From the NCBI GenBank assembly GCA_020634335.1, contig JACKBY010000014.1:15601-79600 (forward strand): DNA of 64,000 nt. The letters are read 5' to 3'. Below, one piece after another: positions 1-7,004 of the stretch. This DNA is from Promineifilum sp. (lineage in GTDB: Bacteria; Chloroflexota; Anaerolineae; Promineifilales; Promineifilaceae). Below the pieces are notes generated by a model that was not told the origin of the DNA, did not search any database, and worked only from the letters and a program-made list of their open reading frames with translations. Position 1 is the stretch's first letter; every line of letters begins with the position of its first letter. A program made the translations under genes and the position numbers.

Positions 1-336
1 ACGCGCGCCGCCGAGCTGGCCGCCGCTCAATCGCAGGCCGTCGGCGATCTGCACGCCAACGCGACGGCCGCCGATGCCCGCTGGAGCGACATGCTGCGCG
101 GCGACTCCATCGCCAATTTCCAGTTCACCGACCTCGGCAAGGTGCAGATGTTCCTGTTCACAATGGTGCTGGTCTTTGCCTACGCCGCGCTGGTGTGGTC
201 GATCATGAGCATGCCCCAAGCAGCCCAGGTGTTGCAGGTCGTGCCGTCAATGAGTCTGCCGGCCTTCGCGGATAGCCTCGTCATCACCATGGCCCTCTCC
301 CACGGCGGCTACCTGGCGACCAAAACGACAGTGTAG
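1..336 (+). CDS. C-terminal part of a membrane protein (5' end outside window)
   Basis: The frame is open from the first base, so only the last 111 residues of a longer protein are visible. An Ala-rich, helical stretch (residues 1-30) is followed by a soluble loop, a hydrophobic segment (FLFTMVLVFAYAALVWS) and a second weakly hydrophobic segment ending in ALSHGGYLATKTTV. This looks like the last membrane-spanning part of a bacterial inner membrane protein. An internal ATG at 91 is unlikely to be the true start because coding continues upstream of it. The family is not recognised. It converges on the HAD phosphatase gene that ends 12 bases away. Confidence 0.7.
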   Translation, partial: TRAAELAAAQSQAVGDLHANATAADARWSDMLRGDSIANFQFTDLGKVQMFLFTMVLVFAYAALVWSIMSMPQAAQVLQVVPSMSLPAFADSLVITMALSHGGYLATKTTV

Positions 337-347
337 GAAGGAAGGAA

Positions 348-1043
348 CTATCCCCATCCGCGGACAAGGCCGACCACCTCGCCCACGCGCCCCACGCGGT
401 AGATTGTCCCCGGCAGGTCGTCGGGCAGGTCCACCAAATCATAGACCCACGTGTTGTCGTCGGGCACGTATATCGCGCGGCCGCCCAGCGTCGCCACGGG
501 CAAAATGTCGCTGCGCGGGCTGTTGCCCACCATGACGAACCGTTCCGGCGCGACGGCGCGGCGGATCAATATTTCGCGGTATGTTTCCGCCGTCTTGTCG
601 GCCACCACCTCCACCCCGGTGAAGTAGCGGCCCAGCCCCGACCGGGCCACCTTGTCCTGCTGGTGCAGCAGATCGCCCTTGGTGATGAGCAGCAGCGGGT
701 AGTCGGCGGCCAGCGCGGCCAGCGTCTCCTCCACCTCGTCGATCAGCTCCACGTCGGCCGACACCATCTGGCGCGAAAGGGCCAGCAGACGGCCGATTTC
801 CGCCCCGGTGATCGCCCCGCCGGTGATCTCGACTGCCGCCTCGATCAGCGACAGGATGAAGCTGGTGATGCCGAAGCCATAGAGCGGCAGATTGCGCATC
901 TCCGTCTCGTGGACGAGGTCGTCGAGCGAATCGAGGGCCGCGTGGGGGGCCATCAGGTCGCGGAACTGCTGCCGGGCCATCTGGTAGAGATGCTCGGTGT
1001 GCCACAAGGTGTCGTCGGCGTCGAAGGCGATGAGTTCGATCAT
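348..1043 (-). CDS. HAD-superfamily hydrolase
   Basis: A 231-residue cytoplasmic phosphatase-like protein. The N-terminus MIELIAFDADDTLWHTE carries the HAD nucleophile motif DxD (Asp8, Asp10). Later come a motif II region (LLLITKGD), the motif III lysine (VADKT) and the motif IV acidic region (MVGNSPRSD). The cap lies between motifs I and II, as in C1-cap HAD phosphatases, and the length is normal for that group. The ATG at 1043 was chosen because the protein then begins directly at the HAD fold; the frame stays open further upstream without family-like sequence. The substrate cannot be predicted. The gene diverges from the lipoprotein gene at 1211. Confidence 0.85.
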   Translation of the reverse strand: MIELIAFDADDTLWHTEHLYQMARQQFRDLMAPHAALDSLDDLVHETEMRNLPLYGFGITSFILSLIEAAVEITGGAITGAEIGRLLALSRQMVSADVELIDEVEETLAALAADYPLLLITKGDLLHQQDKVARSGLGRYFTGVEVVADKTAETYREILIRRAVAPERFVMVGNSPRSDILPVATLGGRAIYVPDDNTWVYDLVDLPDDLPGTIYRVGRVGEVVGLVRGWG

Positions 1044-1113
1044 GCGACAATTGTATAGAGTCAGGTGGACAGAGGCCAAACGTAGCCGAATTGCATGGCA
1101 AACTGTGAAGCGG

Positions 1114-1145
1114 TTGACAGATCGGCGGCTTGTTCTATTTATACT
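1114..1145 (+). promoter_or_regulatory. Candidate sigma-70 promoter for the repeat lipoprotein
   Basis: A perfect -35 box TTGACA is at 1114-1119. Possible -10 boxes are TATTTA at 1136 (spacing 16) or TATACT at 1140 (spacing 20, long). The downstream gene has a strong ribosome binding site (AAGGAG, 1198-1203) seven bases before its ATG. The assignment rests on consensus matching only. Confidence 0.4.
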
Positions 1146-1210
1146 GATGCCATAGTGAGCGGATGCGGCCGGTTGGGATGGCCGCATCAGAGAGGCCAAG
1201 GAGTGCCAAC

Positions 1211-3136
1211 ATGTCGAGCAAAATTTCGTCTAGCCTGCTGTTGATGGTCGTCCTCGTTTTCCTGGCGGCCTGCCGTGTCTTCGGCCCCGGTCCGGCCCTG
1301 CCAACGGCGGCCCCGGTCGCGCCCACGCTGACCCAAGCGCCAAACCCGTCGACCCCGGCCGTCTTCGCCACAGCCACGGCCCAAACACCGCCCCAAACCA
1401 GCACGCCCACGCCGTCGCCCACGGCGACAACCGCGCCGCCCACGCCGTCGCCCACTGCGACAACCGCGCCGCCCACGCCGTCGCCCACGGCCATGCCGCC
1501 CACCCCCACGGCCCTGCCGCCGACGGTCACACGCATCCAGTTCGCGCCGGGCGCGTCCGTGGCCCAACTCAACGACGCGCTGGCGGCGGGCGGCGACCTG
1601 AACCAGTATGTCCTGCGTCTGGCCGCGGGACAGGTGGTCAGCGTCGGCGTCTTCGCCTCGGTGCCGGCCGTCACCACCATCGCCATCCGCGACAGCAGCG
1701 GCCGCTCGCTCGCGTCCGGCACGGACATGAGCGGCGTCAGCGCCACGACCACTGCCGCCGGCGACTATTTCATCGACGTCGGCAGCGGCGCTACCGCCCC
1801 GGCCGTCAGCTATCTGCTGACCGTCAACGCGCCGCCCCTTCCGGCCGGCACGCCGCAGCGCATCACCTTTGGGCCGGGCCAGACCAGCGCCACAGTCAAC
1901 GGCCAGGTGCGGCCCGAACAGCAAGCGCGCTACGTGTTGCGGGCCGCCGCCGGGCAGCGGCTCGTCCTCAACCTCTCCGGCCAGCCGATCAACACCGTCG
2001 ACGTGACCATCAGCGGCCCGGACGGCGGCGTCCTGAACACGGCCCGCGACCCGCTGTACGGTCTGGTGACCGATCTGCCGGCCGGCGGCGACTACACCCT
2101 TACCCTGGGCACAACCTGGAGCACGGGCGCGACCTACGTCATGGATATCGTCATTCCCCCGCCGCCGCCGGCCGAACCGACGCGCATCGTGTTCGCCACG
2201 GGGGCCACGTCGGCCACGGTCAACGGCGGACTGGATTTCGGCGGCGACGTGGATGCGTGGGTGATTCGCGCCGCGGCCGGGCAGTCGATGCAAATCAGCG
2301 TCGCCGCCCAACCGGGCACGTGGCTGAACCTGTTCGTCTACGATGCCGCCGGGCGGCTGGCAGCCAACGGTGATGACACGATTGGCGTGACCTTCCCGGT
2401 GCCGGCCACCGGCGACTACACCATTCTGGCCGCCTCCATCGAGGCCGCGCCGCCGATGAATTACAGCCTCACCGTCAGCCTGCCGCCCGTTGTCGAATCC
2501 CAACCGCAGCGCATCACATTCGGTCCCGGCCAAACAAGCGTCACCGTGGAAGGACAGGCGTCGGCCGAAGCCCCAGCCGTCTACCTCATCTCCCTGACCG
2601 GCGGGCAAACGCTGCTCACCGACCTGGCCGACAATCCGCCGGGCACGGTCGACATCACCGTCGAAGATGCCGGCGGCAATCTGCTTAACTTCGGCCGCGG
2701 CCCCACCCAGCTCAGCTCAAGGGTTGCCGTGGCGGGTGACGTGCGCATCACGCTGGGCACGACCGGCGGCGCGTCGGCCTACACGCTGCGCGTTACCGCC
2801 CCGCCGCTGCCCGACACGGCCGGAGCCACGCGCATCATCTTCGCCCCGGGCACCACGACGACGACCGTGGCGGGGCAATTACCCGCCGCCGGCGGCGTCG
2901 ACCACTGGATCATCCGCGGCCAGGCCGGGCAAACGCTCAGTCTGTTCCTGGGCGCCAGCCGGCCGGGGCGTCTACAGGTGTACGTCTACAATGCCGCCGG
3001 CGACATCATCGCGCTGGGGTCCGATCTGGACGTCATCGCCGCGCCGCTATTTGCCGCCGACGACTATCGCATGGTGGTCGTCAGCGAACCGGCGGCCGAC
3101 CCGATCACCTACAGCATGGTCATCGAGATACCGTAG
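1211..3136 (+). CDS. Surface lipoprotein with five PPC-like repeats
   Basis: A 641-residue exported protein. The signal peptide ends in a lipobox (VFLAAC), so it is probably lipid-anchored. A Pro/Thr-rich spacer (about residues 35-110, with TPSPTATTAPP repeats) leads into five tandem units of about 105 residues. Each unit opens with a motif of the type (T/Q)RI.FAPG.T..TVNG, followed by Y/W-V-I/L-R-(A)-GQ. This resembles bacterial pre-peptidase C-terminal (PPC) beta-sandwich domains, which usually accompany secreted enzymes, but no catalytic domain is present here. Start: ATG 1211 with AAGGAG at ideal spacing; an upstream in-frame start at 1163 would bury the signal peptide. Probable role is binding or display at the cell surface. 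Confidence 0.85.
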   Translation: MSSKISSSLLLMVVLVFLAACRVFGPGPALPTAAPVAPTLTQAPNPSTPAVFATATAQTPPQTSTPTPSPTATTAPPTPSPTATTAPPTPSPTAMPPTPTALPPTVTRIQFAPGASVAQLNDALAAGGDLNQYVLRLAAGQVVSVGVFASVPAVTTIAIRDSSGRSLASGTDMSGVSATTTAAGDYFIDVGSGATAPAVSYLLTVNAPPLPAGTPQRITFGPGQTSATVNGQVRPEQQARYVLRAAAGQRLVLNLSGQPINTVDVTISGPDGGVLNTARDPLYGLVTDLPAGGDYTLTLGTTWSTGATYVMDIVIPPPPPAEPTRIVFATGATSATVNGGLDFGGDVDAWVIRAAAGQSMQISVAAQPGTWLNLFVYDAAGRLAANGDDTIGVTFPVPATGDYTILAASIEAAPPMNYSLTVSLPPVVESQPQRITFGPGQTSVTVEGQASAEAPAVYLISLTGGQTLLTDLADNPPGTVDITVEDAGGNLLNFGRGPTQLSSRVAVAGDVRITLGTTGGASAYTLRVTAPPLPDTAGATRIIFAPGTTTTTVAGQLPAAGGVDHWIIRGQAGQTLSLFLGASRPGRLQVYVYNAAGDIIALGSDLDVIAAPLFAADDYRMVVVSEPAADPITYSMVIEIP

Positions 3137-3481
3137 TGCCAGCAGCGCAATCTGTCGGATGGCGGGCCGAAGCCCTCTGACAGATTGCGCTACACGACGC
3201 TTAGTTAACCATCGCCGATCACCCCCCATCCCCCAAAAAGGGTTCAAAATGGTTCCCAATGTTCAATAACACAAACACTCACACAAACGATAAAAAAACA
3301 TATATAACCTGTTTTGGAGGTGGGGGGGTGCGTGGAGAGGTTTAGAATCGAGCAGGCGGGCGACCCGCGACGAACAGCTTTCGGCCACGGTTGTGGTCTG
3401 TCGTCCGTTGCCCTTCTTTGTGCTATCCTCATCCGTACATCATCGACATTTCCACCCACAATACAGGAGCTTTTCTAACCT
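3137..3481. other. 345-bp gap: type-C hairpin and AT-rich stretch
   Basis: Immediately after the lipoprotein stop comes the inverted repeat annotated at 3145-3190. Around 3260-3320 lies an unusually AT-rich stretch with a run of A, and then the Shine-Dalgarno AGGAG (3465-3469) for the gene at 3482. No open frame with family resemblance was found. Confidence 0.5.
3145..3190. repeat. Type-C palindromic element (hairpin)
   Basis: Twelve-base perfect inverted repeat, GCGCAATCTGTC at 3145-3156 and its complement at 3179-3190, with a 22-base GC-rich loop. The layout (TAGCGCAA..CTGTC...GACAG..TTGCGCTAC) matches the two elements at 27531 and 27650, so it belongs to a dispersed family. It sits nine bases after the lipoprotein stop and could also act as a transcript 3' end, but there is no T-run. 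Confidence 0.6.
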
Positions 3482-4573
3482 ATGATTCAGCAACAATACG
3501 ACAGTCTGCGCGAAATGGCCGAATACGCAGCCGGCCACGCCCAGGATCACTACCTCTCCCTCTATCTCAATACCGACCCGGCCGACCCCAAAAACCAGAA
3601 CGAGACCCCAGCCTGGCAAATCTATCTGAAAAACGCCGTCAGCGAAATCGAGGCCGATCTCGACCCGGTGCAGACCCGCCAGTGGAAAAACGTGCGCCTC
3701 AGCGACGACGACCCCGACAAGCGCTGGGCGCGCACGCGCAAACGGCTCGACAAGTACCTCACCAGCTTCCAGCCGAAGGGCAAAACGCTGGTGCTGTTCA
3801 TCAGCCCCGGGGGCGAAGAGCGCTATGAGCTGCCCGTGCGACTGACCAACACCTATCACTATGGTAAGCCCCACATCCAGGAATTCCTGTGGGCGCTGGA
3901 CGAGTACCAGCGACACCTGGTGGTGCTGATGGCCGAAGACGAGGCTCGCGTGCTGCGCGTGGCCCTCGGCCGCGCGGCCACCGACACCACCGTGGAATCG
4001 GATCAGAAATGGCTGCGCCAACGACGCAAGGCGGCCCACGAGGCCAACATCGAATCGCGCCGCGACGAACTGACCCGCCGCTTCATTCGCTCCATCGCCG
4101 ACGACGCCGACAAATTCTTTCTGCAAAATCCCGACATCGAGCGCATCGTGCTGGGCGGCGACGAGAAGATGGCCAACAGCCTGCTGGGGGCGGTGCACCC
4201 GGCGGTGCGGGACAAGGTCATCGCCGTGCTGCCCATCCCGTTCGAGTCGCCGCCGCAGGAGATCGCCGAGCGCATCGCCGGCGCAGCCGAAGCGGCCGAG
4301 CGCGAGCATGAAGACGAGCTGGTGGCCCGGGTGATCAACCAGGCCAAGGCGGGCGGGCGAGGGGCCAAGGGAATGGTGGCCGTCGCCCGCGCCCTCGACC
4401 GGGCGGCCGTGCGCCTCATCGCCCTGCCCTATCCGGCCGGCGACGAGATGGAGCCGCTTCTCTTGCAGGCCGTGCGCCAGGGATGCCAGATCGAATTCCT
4501 CCACGGCGAGGCGGCCGACCGCGCCCGCGCCGCCGGCGGCATCGTGGCCCAGCTCTATTACGCAATCAACTAG
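3482..4573 (+). CDS. eRF1-like (baeRF family) protein
   Basis: A 363-residue soluble protein resembling the bacterial archaeo-eukaryotic release-factor-like (baeRF) families. An N-terminal domain contains SLYLNTDPADP and a strand pair KTLVLFISPGG. A middle RNase-H-like domain (about 120-240) contains HLVVLMAEDEARVL and later ERIVLGGDEKMANSLL. A C-terminal L7Ae-like domain (about 270-363) contains VRLIALPYPAGDEMEPLL, which in this family replaces the ribosome-facing region of eRF1. Members are thought to act on ribosomes under stress, but the biochemical role is uncertain. The start ATG 3482 follows AGGAG at 3465-3469. The TAG stop is formed by the first bases of a GTAGCGCCGG-type repeat. Confidence 0.75.
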   Translation: MIQQQYDSLREMAEYAAGHAQDHYLSLYLNTDPADPKNQNETPAWQIYLKNAVSEIEADLDPVQTRQWKNVRLSDDDPDKRWARTRKRLDKYLTSFQPKGKTLVLFISPGGEERYELPVRLTNTYHYGKPHIQEFLWALDEYQRHLVVLMAEDEARVLRVALGRAATDTTVESDQKWLRQRRKAAHEANIESRRDELTRRFIRSIADDADKFFLQNPDIERIVLGGDEKMANSLLGAVHPAVRDKVIAVLPIPFESPPQEIAERIAGAAEAAEREHEDELVARVINQAKAGGRGAKGMVAVARALDRAAVRLIALPYPAGDEMEPLLLQAVRQGCQIEFLHGEAADRARAAGGIVAQLYYAIN

Positions 4574-4695
4574 CGCCGGCAAACGGGGTTTCCGGTAATC
4601 GGCCGCGCAGCGCGGCCCGGTTTCTTAGCCGGCCGCGCTGCCCGGCGGCACATAGCGGTTTTGGGAGGAAGCCGGATAAAATTCCGGCGCTATAG
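4571..4695. repeat. Type-B GTAGCGCCGG palindromic element (copy 1)
   Basis: Starts with TAGCGCCGG, which provides the stop codon of the preceding gene, and ends with CCGGCGCTATAG. Internal parts (GGTTTCTTAGCCGGC, GCCGGATAAAATTCCGGCG and GTAATCGGCCG) match the other copies near 29.9, 39.8, 42.5, 44.6, 57.1, 57.9 and 58.0 kb. This copy is longer and more diverged than most. Confidence 0.65.
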
Positions 4696-4812
4696 GGATG
4701 ATTGGCGATTGGGAGATTGAGGGAGGAAGGGCGGATAAGAATCCTGCACTACACGGCTGTTCGGCAGGCGGTTTAGCTTACCCTTCGCCGGCGAATCTGC
4801 TATCATGTCGCC

Positions 4813-4917
4813 ATGCAATCATCGCCTCTATTCCCCATGCTGTTCGTGCTCGTCCCCGTGTTTCTCGGCATCTTGATGTTGTTCGTTATCTGGTATGCCA
4901 GAGGGCGAAAGTTCTGA
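4813..4917 (+). CDS. Possible 34-residue single-pass membrane peptide
   Basis: A short frame begins with ATG at 4813 and ends with TGA at 4915-4917. It reads MQSSPLFPM, then a hydrophobic core (LFVLVPVFLGILMLFVIW), then a basic tail (YARGRKF). That is the usual make-up of a small single-span membrane protein with a positive cytoplasmic end. There is no good Shine-Dalgarno, and TATCAT at 4801-4806 could be a -10 element giving an almost leaderless transcript. Composition alone supports it; no family is known to me. It lies between the baeRF gene and the terminator of the opposing VOC gene. Confidence 0.4.
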   Translation: MQSSPLFPMLFVLVPVFLGILMLFVIWYARGRKF

Positions 4918-4960
4918 CCCGTCAGGAACAATCCCACGGCTCTAGCCGATTGACCCGGCG

Positions 4961-4992
4961 CAAACAAACGACCCCACCGGTTGGTGGGGTCG
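4961..4992 (-). terminator. Rho-independent terminator of the VOC gene
   Basis: Perfect 10-base stem CGACCCCACC (4969-4978) and GGTGGGGTCG (4983-4992) with a four-base GGTT loop. On the minus strand it is followed by TTTGTTTG (4961-4968). It lies about 90 bases downstream of the VOC gene stop. Confidence 0.75.
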
Positions 4993-5082
4993 CTCGTCGT
5001 TCGTTGGTTACTTTGTCTGCCGGCGACGCGCCTCATCGCGCCGCATCCACGCCTGCCAATCCCTCTTGTCCCAATTCCTGAT

Positions 5083-5883
5083 TTACTCCGTTCCCGGCGG
5101 CGGATCCGCCGGCCCGTTGAAGCGAATGACGGCGAACACCGCGCCCTGTGGGTCCTGCATTACAGCCATTCGCCCCATGCCGGAAACGTCGAAAGGCCCG
5201 CTGGCTACGCTGCCGCCCAGTTCCTGGGCGCGCGCCGCGGCGGCGTCCACGTCGTCCACCAGGAAGTAAACCAGCCAGTTCGACGGCGCGTCACCCCACT
5301 CCTCAGCCAGGGTCATGGCCCCGCAGTGGACACGGCCGTCCTGATACCACATGACGTAGCCGCTGTCGCTCAGCTCGTTGGTCCACCCGAAGACGTGGGA
5401 ATAGAAGGCATTGGCTTTCTCCCGATCACGGGTTTGCAACTCGTTCCACACCAGAGAATTGGGCTGATTGACGACCTGCGCGCCAATATGGGCCGCCGGC
5501 TGCCAGATGCCGAAAGGCGCGCCGGTGGAATCCTGGATGAGGGCCATGCGTCCCTGATCCATCACGTCCATCGGCGGCACGAAGACCACGCCGCCCGCCT
5601 CGGCCGCGCGGGCGGCTGTGGCGTCGGCGTCATCCACGTTGACGTAAGATGTCCAGACCGGCGGCACGCCGGCGTCCAGCATGTCGGGCATCATCTGCCC
5701 CGCCCCGGCCACGGAATGGCCGTCGATGCGGAACTGGGTATAGCTGCCGCCGCCCGGCAGGGGCTGGTCGTCCACATCCCAGCCGAACAGGCCGGAATAG
5801 AAGGCGTGCGCCCCGGCCAAATCGGTTGTGCTCAAATCGATCCAGCTAAAAACGCCGTCGGGGTATTTCTTCACGATCTGCAT
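5083..5883 (-). CDS. VOC family protein with two glyoxalase-like domains
   Basis: A 266-residue cytoplasmic protein made of two tandem vicinal-oxygen-chelate half-modules, each with the beta-alpha-beta-beta-beta pattern: FSWIDLSTTDLAGAHAFYSG at residue 12 and LVWNELQTRDREKANAFYSH near 143. Both modules end with the common xxQDPxGAxF/I strand (IQDSTGAPFGIWQP, MQDPQGAVFAVI). This is the arrangement of Cfp30B-like hydroxylase/glyoxalase-like proteins. The metal-binding set of glyoxalase I is not obviously complete, so the activity is not predictable. AAGGAG lies eight bases before the ATG. Monocistronic, with its own terminator. Confidence 0.85.
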   Translation of the reverse strand: MQIVKKYPDGVFSWIDLSTTDLAGAHAFYSGLFGWDVDDQPLPGGGSYTQFRIDGHSVAGAGQMMPDMLDAGVPPVWTSYVNVDDADATAARAAEAGGVVFVPPMDVMDQGRMALIQDSTGAPFGIWQPAAHIGAQVVNQPNSLVWNELQTRDREKANAFYSHVFGWTNELSDSGYVMWYQDGRVHCGAMTLAEEWGDAPSNWLVYFLVDDVDAAAARAQELGGSVASGPFDVSGMGRMAVMQDPQGAVFAVIRFNGPADPPPGTE

Positions 5884-6032
5884 TGTTCAGTCTCCTTGGT
5901 GCTGCATAGGGGGTATCCGTCAATCGACCTTATTATACCATAAAATAGAACATTTGGTCTAGCGCCAGATAAGACAAATGACTCTCCCACGACCCATAGG
6001 TGGGGGTTACCAGGGGCGGCCGGCAATGTGGG

Positions 6033-6857
6033 CTAAGCGGCTTCCGCCTCGCGCTTCGATAAGCGCGCCCAATTAATCGGCCGGCCCCGCAGATACTCAT
6101 AGGCGCGCACCAGGACAAACCCCTGCACGGCCACCAGCCAGGCGGCGACCAGCGTAATCGTCACTGACAGCAGGTCGATCAGGCGCGGCAGCCGCAGGCG
6201 CAGGGCCACAATCCGCGGTTGGGCCACATGGATGCGCGACAGGGTGTCGCTGACAATCGTCTGCGCCGCGGCCAGATCTTGGCCGACGGCGGTCGTCCGG
6301 TCGGTGATGAACGCCACCGGGCGGCCGACCTTCTCCTCCTTGATGGTTCGCAAGGTGTCCTGAACCTCGGTCACGCGGGCGCGGGCCGACTCCAGCCGCG
6401 CAGCGGCGGCCCCCAGCTCGGAGGACAGTGTCGGCACGTTAACGAACGGCAACCGGTTGGCCGCCTCCAGCGTGTCGTTAAAGGCCACGATCGTGCCCGT
6501 CAGGGCCACGGCCGTGTCCTGGGCAGCCACGATGCGGGGAAAGAGCGTGTCGCCCACCAGCCGCTCCAGCACGATAAAGGCCAGATTCGTCTCCACCAGC
6601 GTGTTGCCGGCCGACCGCGTCATCCCCTCGATCACGGTGACGGCCCCGCGGACGGTGGTCAGACCATCATCGACGCGCGTCAGCCCGGTGTCGGCTACGT
6701 CCAGCACGCGCTCGGCGACCGTCGCCAGCCGCACCAGATCATCGGTGACCTGAGTGTTGAGCGACCAACTGTACCAGAACGAGACCAGACAGATGACGAT
6801 GCCGAGCGCGGCCACAACGATGGCCGCGCCGGCCAGGATTTTCTTGAATGTGGGCAT
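6033..6857 (-). CDS. Membrane protein with N- and C-terminal spans and a helical extracytoplasmic domain
   Basis: A 274-residue protein. Residues 8-33 (ILAGAAIVVAALGIVICLVS) form an N-terminal span. A long helical region (about 40-225) follows, with heptad-like Val/Leu spacing and many Thr, Asp and Arg residues. A second span near 235-255 (LSVTITLVAAWLVAVQGFVL) is followed by a short basic cytoplasmic tail. The topology resembles the sensor half of a chemoreceptor, but no HAMP or signalling domain is present. The ATG at 6857 follows AGGAGAC at good spacing. The family is not recognised. It lies downstream of, and in the same direction as, the HExxH protease. Confidence 0.75.
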   Translation of the reverse strand: MPTFKKILAGAAIVVAALGIVICLVSFWYSWSLNTQVTDDLVRLATVAERVLDVADTGLTRVDDGLTTVRGAVTVIEGMTRSAGNTLVETNLAFIVLERLVGDTLFPRIVAAQDTAVALTGTIVAFNDTLEAANRLPFVNVPTLSSELGAAAARLESARARVTEVQDTLRTIKEEKVGRPVAFITDRTTAVGQDLAAAQTIVSDTLSRIHVAQPRIVALRLRLPRLIDLLSVTITLVAAWLVAVQGFVLVRAYEYLRGRPINWARLSKREAEAA

Positions 6858-6943
6858 GGTTGTCTCCTGATATATGGCACCGGCATATGCCGATCCTGTG
6901 AATTGTACCCCTTCTGAGCAGCACGCACAGGGACAACCGGGCC

Positions 6944-6988
6944 AGACCTCAGAGGGAACGAGCTTTCGTTCGCCTCCCTCCGAGGTCT
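6944..6988 (-). terminator. Stem-loop after the HExxH metalloprotease gene
   Basis: Inverted repeat with outer arms AGACCTC (6944-6950) and GAGGTCT (6982-6988) and further internal pairing (AGGG/CCCT, ACGA/CGTT). It lies 16 bases downstream of the stop at 7005 on the minus strand. There is no T-run, so it may be a transcript-stabilising hairpin rather than an intrinsic terminator. Confidence 0.45.
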
Positions 6989-7004
6989 TCACACCCACTG
7001 CTCG

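Noticed and set aside
1400..1520. Repeats in the lipoprotein gene taken as a mobile repeat
   Set aside because: They encode the Pro/Thr linker (TPSPTATTAPP) and reflect amino-acid low complexity.
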